Made by a program: the position numbers and the translations under genes | Notes under the pieces: generated by a model | The model's database searches: none | Seen by the model: only the letters and a program-made list of their open reading frames with translations | Told to the model about the DNA's origin: nothing | Shown here: positions 23,372 to 36,850 of the stretch, piece after piece | How positions within the stretch are numbered: position 1 is the stretch's first letter | Layout of the letters: every line of letters begins with the position of its first letter | Source: Cyanoderma ruficeps | Taxonomy: Eukaryota; Chordata; Aves; Passeriformes; Timaliidae | NCBI GenBank assembly: GCA_008694505.1 | Contig: VZDJ01000116.1 | Location: 23,431,501 to 23,495,500 of the forward strand | Direction: 5' to 3' | DNA: 64,000 nucleotides

Positions 23372-26023
23372 CTATAAACAAATACAAATTTTATTCCCTG
23401 TACAATTTATACTTCCAGCAGCACAAAGCACTTAGATAAATTTGCATGGGATGTCATAATCCTGTAATTTTGACAGTGATTTGCACATGATTAGCAAATA
23501 AACTCCAAATGTAACTCATGTTTTCCAATATCATTCACATTCTCATTTGAATTTACAGCAAAATTTCAAACAGTCAACTAAGGGTACTTAGTAATTACTA
23601 TGATGAGTGCCATCAGCTGCAGAGAACATGTTATCTTCTGTGGCCCCTTAAAAATGGTGCTGGATGTTCATGAGAAGAAATGAAATATGACAGTTAATAA
23701 TTACCATAATACTACTGCATATTAACAAATAATCTATTTATATACCTCAGTTTTAGGGAAATATTCAACAGAGGAGTATTTAATCTTTAATGATTTTTTG
23801 TAATTTTCCCAACTGTTATAATAAAAATATAAATACTATTTTAATATATTTCATGGCTGCCAGAGAATATCTTCTACAAAGCTGCAAAAAGAACAGTGAC
23901 TCAAGCAAGAAGCATTTCAGGTGACATCACCCAGCATGGAAGCAGCAGCCTGCACTCTGTCCAGCAGCAGCAGGTGTTTAATACTTCCATTCCTCAAGTG
24001 AACAAGTCTGGGCTGGGTGTTTTCTGCTTTTCTACAAGTGTGAAAGGCACTCTCAACAAACAGTGCTATGGCTGACCTGAGCACCTGGGTGATTCTCATT
24101 ATCAGCTCACTCTGTATATTTCAGAACCAAACCAAGCACCTTTCATAGGAGGTAACTGTTAAACTAAATCAGTTCTTGTAAGGGAAGGCTTGGGTTTACA
24201 AAACTACCCACTGCCCTGGGTACATCTGGTGCTGTCACCTGGGATTTTCGTTGCACCTGCAACTCATTTCCTAAAAAAACCCAAAGATCTGAATCTCAGA
24301 GTGCTGCATTCTGCATTTTACATTGCAGAATCTCACTGGTTTAGGCAGTGATGGCCTGGACTAAAGCTGATGTGAGAAAGTGCTGAGCAGTCTGATTTTA
24401 TGCCCTCAACAATTCAGTTCCACATACAGCTATTTTATTCCATATCTGAGAGCCACTGGTTCTGCCAGCGGATACAAAACAGTCTTTGACCTAATTACTG
24501 ATTTCAGAATTCAAATGAAGGAACTGAACTTCTTGTTAGGAAACACATTCTTTGCTTTTGATGGTATATAAACACTTTACAGACCAACTGAGAAAGTGAA
24601 ACAGCTGGGATTTAAGAGAAAGCTATAGTAAGAATGCCCACTGAATACATGTTGATAGTTTTCATATATATGACAAAATAATAATTTATTAATAAACACC
24701 CTCCTTAAAATTTCCTTCTTACGTACCCTTTCTACTAATTAGTACCATTAAGTGGTTATAGAAAGCATAAATTTAACTGTCTAAATGGAGAAAGAAATGC
24801 CTGGAAGTAAATTTGGAACAAAAAAAAAGCATCCCAGTGAAGCCTTCCTGCTGTGTTTGTAGTGGGCAGGAAACTTCTTTCAAAGGTAACTGAGTAGTTT
24901 TCAATTCCTAAAAAGATGGCTCCAAGGAGACAGGTAAAGAAGGAAAAACTAGATTTAAATCTTGATTTTCTTAGTCCGTAACACCCCTGCTACCTGGAAT
25001 TGGAATGTGAGGCTTCAGATAAAGCCTCTGGATCAGAGGTTCAGATCCTGACGGTGTAGTATCATATAAGCCTCTTATTTCTTAGTTTGTCACTAATTGC
25101 TAACTTTCCTATTCCCACAAGTGTTTGTTTAATTTGAAGCACTGTGCTTTGCTTACACCTGCTGTGGATTCACAGCACTGTGCCAACTACAGGTCTACAC
25201 CTGGTAGTTGGTCTCAACACCAAAGTCAGGATTTATAGGCCTTTTGTGCTGTGTTGATCAAATGAGTGAAGAGAAAAATGCCATTATTTTGCCCATATGC
25301 AGTGAAGTCTTCCTTTACTTCACTCAGCCTGAAAACAACGGAGTGCAGCAGCTAAAACACACTTACCTTTGAGAACACTATTTTAAGGGTAAAGTCGGCA
25401 GCTAGGAAAAAAAATCACCATTTAAAAACCCTTTTCAATCATTTCTATAAACATTCTCTGGTTTTTGTTTGGAAGGTGATACTTCTCTGCATCCATATAT
25501 TTATTGCAGACACTGTAACATCAACAACACTTATTCACATGCATCCTCTATTATCATGTCCTGCACTCTTTGCACTGAAAAGGAGTTTTAATAATCAGGC
25601 AGGCTTTCCCCTTATCAAAACAGAAAGGACAGTATCTTCTATTTAAAAATACAACAAAAATGAAACCTTTTATTGGGAGGAAGGCAAAGGGAAAGAAGAA
25701 CTGTCATTTTGAGGATGAGATGAGACATTAAGTTTCAAATTGGAAGAGTACATTTTTAGTGTTGAGTTATAAACCTGTGAGAATGGGTTTTAATGGAAAT
25801 ACTGGCATAGGATGCACTACTGGAATACAACAGTGCATCACTAAATCACAAATAATGGGATAAAAACCCCAAACCTACATGTTGAAGAGAGTGCTTTAGT
25901 GGATGTCCTTTACTTAAAACTGAAGGGGGAAATTCTTCCTGCCCTGTTTTGGGCAGAAACAGCCCTGCACTGAGCAGAACTCATTGTTTGTGCTACAGTA
26001 AGTGAAAACCTTATCAGAGATTT

Positions 26024-26115
26024 AAAAAATAAAATAAAATAAAATAAAATAAAATAAAATAAAATAAAATAAAATAAAATAAAATAAAATAAAATAAAAT
26101 AAAATAAAATAAAAT
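26024..26115. repeat. AAAAT pentanucleotide microsatellite
   Basis: About 18 uninterrupted copies of AAAAT are followed by a single ambiguous base at 26116. It lies inside the 21.9-kb GFRA1 intron. On the transcribed strand it reads ATTTT. Confidence 0.98.
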
Positions 26116-29100
26116 NGGTTTGGAGGTTATGCTGATAGCCCTGGTGGAAATAGACCCAGACCAGGAAACATGCACTTGAATTAAAGAGGATTCCCTCTGC
26201 TGTCAGATATTTACTTTCTATTATCTTCCATTGTCCTAAAAATTTAAACAAGAGAAATGAGTGTCCATCACGTACAGCTGCAGACAATTCTGGAAGAGCT
26301 GCACCATCAGTTAATTTGGGAATTGAGAGTTGCTCATTATGCAAGATGCCAAAGATTCACTGCCAATCCCATCTCAAGTATCTGGCTTGCCTACCAAGCA
26401 GGCAAGAAGGTGTTTTCAAATGTTCTGGAAGTACCTGACTCCACAGGAGTAAAAGAGCACACCTGGCTAAGTCGTCTGTATTCAAATTTGTATTCTTTTA
26501 AAATTTTAGTATAACGCTGTTTATCTGGTGACAAAAAGATCTGTGGGGAATCCATCATTAAATTAAAACAAACAAACAAACCTCCAAAACAAAAACAAGC
26601 AGGGCTGGGTTGATTTAAAAAAATTAAAAAGAGTGAAGGAAAATCAGCTTAAAATAAGTGGCTAACAAAGACATATGAGTTCTACTGAGGAAAAACAGCA
26701 TTTGCTAATGACTTAATGACACACTGAGCTGTGACATATCTCAGTCTGCAAAACAAAGTTACATAAGATGGGCTGACACTTACTCCAGCTTTGCAGGGAG
26801 CTGTAATTCATTAATGTGAGCTCCTCTGACAAAGCTGTGTCCATACAGCCAACAAGCTTGACCTCACTTAAGCTTTTATGTTTTCTACAAATGAATACCT
26901 CCTTTCCCAGAGAATCTTCTCACTGTAGCAGCACAAGCAGTAGATGATATTTAGAGATAATTGTATTTAAGCACCTCCTGATGAGTTTCAGAATCGTGTC
27001 TGTTAGTAACATACAAGCCTTGTTTTGGTCTCAAAACCCTTAGCTTTCAATATTAGAACTACTGGACTTGATCAGGGGCTGATAGAGCAACCAACAGCAT
27101 GCCCAGAAAAAAATATTCTCTTTATGAGAAGCAAAATTTTACTTCTTTCTTTCCTAGAAAGAGTGTGAGGACTGGCAGACAAGCTAGTGGTTTTCTGAAA
27201 AGAGAAAGGAATATTGCTTATAGAGCAATAGTCTTCTCTCCTTCCAAAGATTCTGTGGACCTCCACGTTTTCTTCTGATCCCAATGCATCCTAGATGAGT
27301 TAAACTGTATGCCCCTAATTAGTCTTCTCTTGCCCTGCACCTAATAATTATCATAAGATTCTCCTAAAATAACTCCCTGCTTTCCATCCCCAAATCCCTC
27401 TGGATCCATCCTCTGCAGGCACTACAGCCCTGAATTTATGCCCAGAAATGCAATCTTGCAATTATGCATCCAGCTTTTGCAAATCCCAGCACTGCATGGT
27501 TAATAAATGCATTAAACGCTGCAGCAGTGTCTCACCAGGAGTCAGTGCACACACTTTTGGCTGGTCACCAAGCAGTGTTTTTATATGCCCACTACAGCAC
27601 CAATTTCTGTTACTCAGAGCAAGGGAAAGTTCTTGATGGGGATGTCTCCAAACGGAGGTGAGCTTTAATGTGAGGGAGGGAAGGAGAAGGATGCAAAGGG
27701 AGCTGAATGTATTGCCTCTGAATGCAAACAGGCACAGAGTGAGCACCCAAATTCAGAGCCCAGCCCCTTTCTTTAGCTGCACACTTTGGGCTTTATGAAT
27801 GTTTGGCTTGGACAGGGAGAGGCAACAGAAGCATCCTTAGGGCAGATATCTGCTAGGTAGGCTGTTTATACAGCTGATTTTAATGAGTGAGCCCTTGTCC
27901 CCTCCTGAGAGCCTGGTTAGTTATGCCCATATTAACAAGCCTTTCTGAAGAAGAGGGACAAATCTCCCAGAATGCATCCTTGAAATGACCACACTTCTAA
28001 AGTAGCTGTAACAAATGAGGGTGTTTGTTCTTTTTGTTCTTCTTCTGCGTTGATTAGAGAGATTTACTATGCAACTAACCTGCTTTCCCCAACAGCAGGA
28101 CACAAATATTAAGCAGAGAAACACACAGACTGTAAAAATGCAATCAGTTTAACTCTTCTGTGCTCACTAAGTGGATGGTGCATCTATCACAACTGACAGT
28201 AGTATTTTCTAATAAGAATAGCACAGGAGTACTCTGCCACACTGGAGTATAATTACTTTCAACAAGGGAAGACAAGAAAAGTGTGGATCAGAGACACAGG
28301 CCACTGAAATAAGGATCCAATTCAGCACAGGGTAATTCTGAAGCCCATACCATCCAGCCAGAGTGCAGAGCTATTTAAGCTATAAAACAATCAGCTCTGC
28401 ACTGCCCTATAACAAAACAGCCAGATCTTTTTTCCTGTTTTGTTGTTTGTTTTTTTTCCCCCCTCTCTGCTGAACCAACCCTCAAGATACAAGCTCGGGG
28501 CATGAAATTATCAGTTGTCATTCTGCATAAAAGCACTACAGTTCTGTCATGACACTTTGTGGAGAGAAGAAAGCATCTTCTAGAAACAAGCATCTTACTG
28601 GCACTGTGCTCCAGAGCTACGCAGGTAACACTCAGCACAGAAAGGAATACATCACAAGATTTTCAGCTGAGGGACATTAAATAAAGTAAACCAAGCATTC
28701 CCTTGTGCCCAAATATGTACTGGGAAAACACACACTGAGGGGTTTTTAAACAGCAGTCCCCTTATCCCTCAGCATTAATAAATTCTTGCTGGATTTGAGG
28801 ATTTAAACATGAGAAACGAGAAACAGAGAAACCTTAAAGCAGGGAAGTTTGTTTTCTGGCCAGGAAGGAGAAGGTGTATAGAAATCCTCTGGAAGAGAGG
28901 CTAGAACAAAGGTCCTTGTGGTGCCAGTTTGCCAGCTCTGCAGTCACCAAGGAAGGAGCAGTGCTAAGTCCTTCTGGACAGGGCCAGGTGGGCTGGGAAC
29001 AGCATCTCCTTCCCAGACTGCAGAGGAGCAATGAATCAAATCAGCTCTGGTCTAACAGACACTGCAGACACTTGGGGATATGACAGATGCAGATGGAAAC

Positions 29101-30179
29101 ACACACAGCAGCAGACACCACTTTAGAAATCTAAGAAATGGATTGATAGAAAGTTGGTAAATTCTGATATGGATAGAAGAAAAATTCCCTTCAACTTCTT
29201 CGATTTGCAAATTACTAGAAAATTTGATTGAAGGGGTAAGAACTGGAAGAAATCCTCCCAAAAGGAGCTGAAAAGAGTGTGGAAGGAAGGAGAGGTGACC
29301 TATATGATATTAATTATTGCTGGACCATTCCCAGATCCTTATGTTAATAAACATGAGACCTCATTAAGCTCCATCTCTCCCTGCACTTATATGGCTGGGA
29401 TAACATGGCACAAAAATTGCCTAACAGCAATCTTAAAGGTTTTATAAAAAACAGATCCTATCAGAAACACCAAACTGATCAAACAGCTTACAAGGACCAG
29501 ACATGGAGACCTTCAAATATTTATTTCAAGCAATTAGTTTCCCAGTGAGCACAGCACAAAATATGACACCCAGCCAAGACAACTGAGCTGACTTACCTTT
29601 CATGGCAGTACAGTAACTTGCTAACAATTTTGTTTTCATGTTCAGTCATTCATTTAGCTGAGTAAAATGAATTTCTATAGTCCCAGATTCTTCCTTCCTA
29701 TTTTTAGGGGATATTATGCAATTCTCCTAATATGGTCTTTTTATGGATTTGCTGCAAGCAAATATTTTTGCATTAAGAAGGGCAGAGGAGAAAACAGAAT
29801 ACTAAAAAGCAGAGACTGAGTAAGTTTTATTAGGTTAATATCTCAACATCTTGGGCTGCCTAGGTTGTTTGGCTTTTTTCCTCTAGTTATAAAACTGAAC
29901 ATCCATGTAATCCAAAGTTGAGTTGTTTTGGATTTCATTATTAAAATGCATTTCCCAAGTGACTCCCCACAGGGATCAACGCAGTGCCATGGACAGCAGG
30001 TACAGGTAGCATCTGGCTGCTGCAGGCTGAAGAGCACCTGAAGAACAACAGCAGGAACACAAAGCCATTGCAAGTCCCAGCTAAAAGACGTATTCAACTT
30101 TTAATTTTGAGGAAAGGTAAAGAAATGGAAGCACTAGAGATGCCACAACACTCCTCCAGGCTAGAGCATGTGGCCTGAC

Positions 30180-30810
30180 GTGTTGGAATACACAAAGTTG
30201 TTCAGCTTGGAGGCAGGTGAAGCTGCTGCCTCCTGGATTAGGCCGGGCTGAGGTGCACTGGAGTGTGGTGGGAACAGCCCTGAGCAGCTGCCAGCCACGG
30301 CTGTTGTGGGACCACAGAACAGCACAGCCTTGCCCGGTGTAACCAGCCCTGAAAAGAGGCACCACACCCATGGCTGCAGGGCTGCTCCAGGGCAGCAACA
30401 CCTCCAGGTGTGCCCGGGCAGGGGCTGCTCCAGGGCAGGCAGAATTCCCTGTGCCTGCTCCCCGCTGGAGAATCCCCTTCGCTGCAGTCACACACCAGGA
30501 CAGCGTGCAACCAGGACCCTGCCAAGGGAGCCAAAAGCAGAGATGCACGAGGGCGGCCCAGCAGGGATGTCAGCCTCATGAGACTCCCAGTCCAGAGCTG
30601 TGGGAGGTGGAAGGGATGGAGCAAACAAGGTCAGGCGCTGCCTCTGTGTTCCAGCAGCACGACCAGGGGTGCTGCTCTGTGGTTCTGCAGCTGGAAGGGA
30701 AGATCAGGCAAGCTTGCTTGAACACCAGTCTGCAAGGGCCCTGAGCACTGAGCACCTCCCCCTGTGCCATGCCAACCTTGAGCACCCGGAATTACTGCTG
30801 GTTTTCTGAG
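30180..30810. other. GC-rich block within large GFRA1 intron
   Basis: The base composition rises sharply above the AT-rich surroundings, with many GCTGC, CCAGG and CAGCC words. A 15-bp word GCTGCTCCAGGGCAG occurs twice, about 50 bp apart. Open frames run on both strands (up to 155 codons), as is usual in GC-rich sequence, but none has a recognisable domain. CpG is present but not dense enough to call a CpG island by eye. It could be a diverged repeat or a regulatory element. Confidence 0.5.
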
Positions 30811-32609
30811 CACTGAGCTCGCTCATACATTTTAAAAGGGAAGGCAAGGGAACGAACAGGAGCATCTGCTTTTTGTTAAGTGCCTGAAAAGGTTCAGGAC
30901 TTTCTATTAACAATACGTGTGTGCACGTGTGCATTGTGAGTACTGGCATGGTTACACAGAGGAAAAATAAACACAGAGAGCTTAAAAAGGGTGAAAGCAC
31001 TTCAGGTAAGAAGTGACTCTTCCTGCAATTTCAGAGGCAAAAGCAAAGGCTACAGTAAAGGAAGAGTGAAGTACGCTTGCACAGAAAGGTGAAAGGATCC
31101 AGTTAGCTGAACACCCACCCCACAGCCGTGCCCTCTTTGCCTCTGTTTCGTTTGCACATTTCAAGCCCAAGGTAATAATTTCCACAGTTGTGTGGTGGTG
31201 CACCCAAGTCCCACTAAATCATGGCATGATTCAGAGGGCAGTTCTTCTCTTTCAAAATAATCCACTCTTGAACAGCTGTGATTTGGATTAATTAGTGAAT
31301 TTTGCATTTTTGGCGCAATCTGCTTGCCAGAAGTGCCACTGAAATAAAAAAGTAAAGCATTCACTCCCTTCTCTAATCCTGTAGCTGAGTTTTGCAGGTG
31401 CACAGATGTATCCTCAGAACTGGCAGCACTGCAATCACAGTGAACTTGCTGCAGTACTTGTCTCAGTTCCTTTCTAGCACTGACAATACCATTTAGAATA
31501 AAAATACTGACTTTTTTTAAAAATAGTGGAATCAAATCTAGCAGGTGAGTATTTAAAAAAAAGCAACCCAGGTTATTGTGGCTTTGATAGGCAACTATTC
31601 CTCAAGAATTCATCTAGAACCACACACATAACATGAAAATTTTCACCCAAGTAATTAATGTTTTGGATCTTTTTAATATGAAATGTAAGACAACTTCAAC
31701 TCTAAGCATAGCTGCTAGCAATGTCTATGACAACCTGGTTTTATTTTCATTAGAATAAAAGCCTTTGAAAGTCTGTAGAAAGGTGTTCAAATTCACTACT
31801 AGCGTTCCTGTTTAATAAATTCTGATGGCATTTTAATTTCTAAAAAAAAGTGAATTAGTATCACGCAATTTGGATTATTGGCATTTTATTTTCTAAGACA
31901 AGCATATTTTTCAATAGATTTAAGTCATGACTGGAGAAAAAAAAATCCAACTGGTCTCATTCACAGATCTCCATTAGCTAAGCTAGACCTTGGTTTGTCC
32001 TGTCAGCTTCCTAAATGTAATTAAAAGGCCCCTGCAAAATGGATCTTAAAACTCAATACTTGTGGAGAGACTTTGATGTAGCATCCAACATTCATTCTCC
32101 CCTTGCTCAAGTGAGTGAAGGAGAGAAAAATCATCCCTTCTGAGAAATACTGTCAGTGAAACCCTGACAGTAACTCTCTTTAATGGGCCATCCTACAGTG
32201 GACCACACTTTAATGGACGGTGTTAGAGTGGCCTTCCTCAAACCCCTGATTTACACATGAATGATGCTCTCACAAACAGCCACACTGTAATTAATGAAGC
32301 TACTCAAAAAAGCACAGAAACTCTTGTAAGAGACCTCTGCAGAATCATGACACGATCTGAAAGGCGCCTTATTTTTACTGCCCTGATCCCACCACACCAA
32401 CAGGAATTTCTCCACTTGCCAGGCAGAACCAACCAGAAATCAAAAGCAACTTCCTAATATCATCTGCCCATATGGCCTGAAATTCAAGAAGTAAGAAGTA
32501 TGGAGGATTTTTTTTTTCCATCACTGAAACCATTTCTTAGACACAAAAAAGTACGGGGAATGTTAGATGTTTAACAATTATAACCCTACTAGAACAAAAT
32601 TGTGCCTAT

Positions 32610-32651
32610 AATGACCAGATTATGCAAATAATTACCGGATTATGCAAAATT
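32610..32651 (+). repeat. 20-bp tandem pair with octamer-like sites
   Basis: ATGACCAGATTATGCAAAT is followed 20 bp later by ATTACCGGATTATGCAAAA. The first copy contains a perfect ATGCAAAT octamer (POU-factor motif) at 32622-32629, the second a one-base variant; the second copy also contains GGATTA, an OTX/PITX-type core. Function is not shown. Confidence 0.7.
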
Positions 32652-35600
32652 GCATTCACAGGATATAATCCTTCTTTGTTTCATCCCACAAGATCTTCAC
32701 AGAAGGACAGAAGGCTCAAGTTTACGTTTACAGTTAATAAGCCAGAAAATAAAAATAGATGAATGCTAATAATGTCAGTAATGCAGATCAACATGACTTT
32801 GGATATATTTTGAAATGTTTCCATACTAAACTGGAAGTAGCTTTAGAAGCTTAGTTGTGACTAGTTTGCCAGTTCTACTGGCAAAGAATTATATTGTGGT
32901 AGACTGGATAGTTCAGGGGACTATTAATGGGACATACAGACTTAAATTCCAAGGCAGCTTGTCTAATCTAGCTCCAGTCAATACTGACAACTATTCTGCA
33001 GTAGTTTTGAAATGAGGAGGTGGTTCTGAAGCACTTCTTCTCTTAAAAGGACAGGTTCAATGTACAAAAGTGGCACTAATTTGCACCTCAGGCAGTGCAC
33101 TTCATCAGAGACTGAGGAATTAATGGGGTATAGGTTTACAATGTCACAAAGCACACAAGATGTTTTCCTTTGCCTTTCCTTTTCTGAGATGAGCTGCTGT
33201 GTTAAAAAGGGACAGTCTTACTCCAGCCTCAGATTTTTCTAAATCTACTGCAAACCCTACAAAAAGAAATCAGGAAGGTGCCCTGTGCTACCAAATTTTA
33301 GTATCCTTTGGTAGAACTCAAGAAAGATTGTAAGGTTTCACCTAGAAAAGCATCTTAGGAGTGCAATCTTGATTGATGATTGTTGGCAGCAAATATTTCC
33401 TTGAGTGCATAATGGTTTAATTAATAGTTCTGGACTGAGCTGAAACAAGTAGAAAACAGACCAAGTGAGGGGTGTTTTTTTGTGATCTACCTACTCAGAT
33501 TAATCGAATCCCTCACTAGCATCAGCTTTGTCTTTCTAGCAAGGTTCAGTGGCAATACATTGCCATCAAGCATCTAGACAGGAAGCATTAAAAAAAAAAA
33601 ATACAACAGTGTGTGTGCCAACCATAGCAGCAATCTGGCATCCTGTGTTACTCCTAACTTCAGATCAGAGGGGTAAGTCACGAGGATGACAGCACTGCTG
33701 GAAACAAGGGATGGGTGTGATGCATATGGTCCCCACTGTACATTAACATATGCCATTGTATATGGACCCCAGTGCTGATACTGCACTATTGAGCTGTCCC
33801 AGTCAGAAGCGAATTAAATGGGCTTAAGAGATGCCTTGTCCAGTGGCCAACACAGGCTAAGCCTCTCCAGTGTTTGAGCACAGCATCCTTAGAAGGGATC
33901 TGGGATGTCACTGTGCTGCTCCCATTCGGTGACTGCCCGGGACACCCCACTGCTGAGGTGCTGAGCACAGATGGGTGAACTGCACTCCAGCAGGCTCTGC
34001 ACAGAACAATGGGCAGCAGATGATGAACAAGGACTTGCAGAGCACACATGAGCAGATGTGTCTTGCTGGCTTGGAGATTATGTGCAGCTGAAGCTTTGCC
34101 AGTTGCTCTCTTTAAATGTCCAAGGGACACCAGAGTCCAGTCCCCTGTTGCAGGGACATAAGCCAGCACAACTGGCATTTTAGGGGCTGTCCCTGTGACA
34201 TGGACCCAGTTCAGCTCCCAGAGAGCAGAGTTCTCTCCCTCACTGAGGGCACTTACCAAAGAGCTGCACTGATACTAAATATAACATCAGCCACCAGCCT
34301 GAAGGTGAAAAGCCTCTGCCTAATTAATTATTCCTAAGTATTCTCATTAAGCTGTTCTCTGGCTGTAGACAGATTGTGTTTTTTATCTAAACCTGTTTAG
34401 TTGTGCCTATAACAATCTGAATTTCTTCTCTGCATATGCCCGTGACTGAGTCCTTAGGAATAATCAGGAAATTTTAATCAAAATTAACAGGGGCTGGGTG
34501 AACTCTTGATGAGAGCAGGATTCTGCACACAGTTGCAAGAATTTCTCAAAGTTCAAAACCACTGTGAAACAAGGGATGATTATCTTCTACTGAATTTGCA
34601 TTTGGATTCTGAAACTGCATACAAGCAGCTAGGTCCCTGCAGGAACGGCCCCCTAAATTTTCCCTGAGACCCAGACAATTGCAGTGTGTAAGTGACTGAG
34701 GTGTGCAGAACAGCACTCCAACACAGAAATGATTACAAACCACTCAAGATACAGGCAAGCCTTAATGCACTACTTTTCCTACAGAAGGTAAACCTTTGTA
34801 AAAACCACGCTGAACACTGTTCATCGGAACAATTCTGATCAAACCATCTCTTTTCACATTTGTGCAGGCACAAATTTAGGAACGGGTTTTCACAGATTCC
34901 TGTAACTGCTTTGCTTTTGTCTGCACACGCCTGATTTATATGCCCATTTATCCAACTCTGTGCACAAATTAGGTACTTAGGGCTGCATGTAGCTTTTTAG
35001 AGCCTGCCTATTACATGTCTCACCTGCCACGCACATAACAAATCCAAACGCACGCACTTCAATTCAGAGGATGAATTCAGAACATCCAAATGTTTAGGGT
35101 CATGTGGAAATGTGTAACTTGCCTTGAATCAGAGGTTTCTCGAGGCTTCTGAAAATGTCAATCTGGAAAACTATAGCACCATGTAATGCAGTATTTAATA
35201 AATTACTGCCTGAATACCTAATTCTGTTTTAAGAAAGACATGAAGGAGGATAATCCTGTAATTCTTTAGGAAACATGCTGAGTGAACCTATGAAAAATAT
35301 TCTCTGTTATGCACATCGGCCTGTTTACCCGTGACTCATAAAAAGAGCTAAACACGTAGGGGGGCTTAACCTGAGGTGGGATTATTAGGCCAAGTTCACT
35401 GATTTGGAACAGGATTTGGTGTGAAACAGTCAGGCTCTCCTCCAAAGTACTGACTAAAATAAACAGTTTGAACTCCTATTGATGTTGACGGCAAGGAACT
35501 GAAATGGGTGACATTGTCTCATGTTCTGGAACTCAACAGCAAATTGAAAAATGCTGTAGAGTAGATGGTTTGAGGCAACAAAGATCTATTATTCAGGTAA

Positions 35601-36744
35601 GACAGCTGATTAGGAGTCATGGGGATAAAAAGGAAGAAATAAAGGGTGTTATTTATTGCCAATATTTGATTAACTAATGTACACTAAAGACTGTAAGTAA
35701 AATGAACAGACAGGGTAAAAGTAGAACAAAAATTTCTCTTCAGCTGTTTTGTTATCATTATTTTTTTTTTATTAAGAGTATGGATTAGCCAATTTAGTTA
35801 AAAGATTGTGTTTCATTTTCTGTCCTATAAACTTGGTTTGATTACTTGAAAAATTAATGAATGCTATGGGAAAAGGTTCCAGATTTTAGCTCTTCAACAC
35901 TGTACTATTTGTGTAGCTATGCTGCCTCGTCAGCAATCTATGGGTTAGAATGATTACTTATTATTGCATTCTAATTTCCACTGGGCTTTTCTATATTTCA
36001 TTTTCTGGTGGTAACACAGAACAAACTATTCCTAAAAAGTCTTCTTTATTATTCCTGAAATGATTTTGATCATATCTGCCACATGGCAACTGAGAGTCTG
36101 GGTAGTTTATTTTTTAAGAATGTTAAGTCTCTGGGTTACACAGAAATATCAAAGAACGGTGTGCATACATGTAAGGGGTAATGGATAATTACAATGTACC
36201 CTTAAGGATAATTCCAATATACACAACTGTGGAGTTATTCCCTTTTTACAAGTGTATAAACAAAAGCAGAATTTGATTAGGTCGTGTGATTGCCTCTTTA
36301 AAATCAAATGACTTTATGTGCATAAACATACTTCAGGTACTTGGGTCTGCTGTTGGCAGAGGAAAGCACAGACTGTATCCTCCTTAATCAAGGATAAGGA
36401 AGCAGGGTTGGTTCACACATTTTACCCAAATCAAAATGCAGACTTACTCCAATCTCAGTTGCACCCCAGAACAGCCACAACCCCCTCTGCCCTTCTCCCC
36501 CGTGCCTTCTAGGGCAATCCAGCCAGGGATAGCATGGAGAACACCCCACAACCATACAGGCTCAACACCCTTCCAGCTCAGTCTGGTGCAGATTTTGGTG
36601 GGTTTTTTTCTTCCCTGAATCCACATTTAGTCATTAAATCATGAGAGGAAATACAGAAAAATACTATAAGTAAGTTTCACAGCAGATTAAGTCTATGAGG
36701 CAGCAGTGTGTCCAAACCTTACAGAATGGATCTGCAAGAAGAAA

Positions 36745-36850
36745 GGACAAAACAACCCAAACCAAAAGGAAAGAAAACAAACAAACTAAAACCACGCAAA
36801 AAGGAAAAACAATGAAACAAACAAACCAAACAAATGAAAACAGACAGGAA
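36745..36850 (+). repeat. A-rich, CAAA-type low-complexity tract
   Basis: There are about 100 bp made almost only of A, C and a few G, with repeated ACAAACAAAC and CAAACCAAACAAA words. It may be a decayed poly-A or CAAA simple repeat; no attached retrotransposon body was recognised. Confidence 0.75.

Noticed and set aside
26024..26115. CRISPR-like or satellite array
   Set aside because: The unit is only 5 bp with no spacers; it is a simple microsatellite in vertebrate DNA.
30081..30744. Overlapping open frames on both strands
   Set aside because: They fall in the GC-rich block, where stop codons are rare, and the predicted peptides are low-complexity and unrecognisable.
33786..34259. Minus-strand open frame of 157 codons
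   Set aside because: It lies inside the large GFRA1 intron, shows no known domain and no clear promoter or splice context. It may be part of an unrecognised old repeat, which I could not establish.
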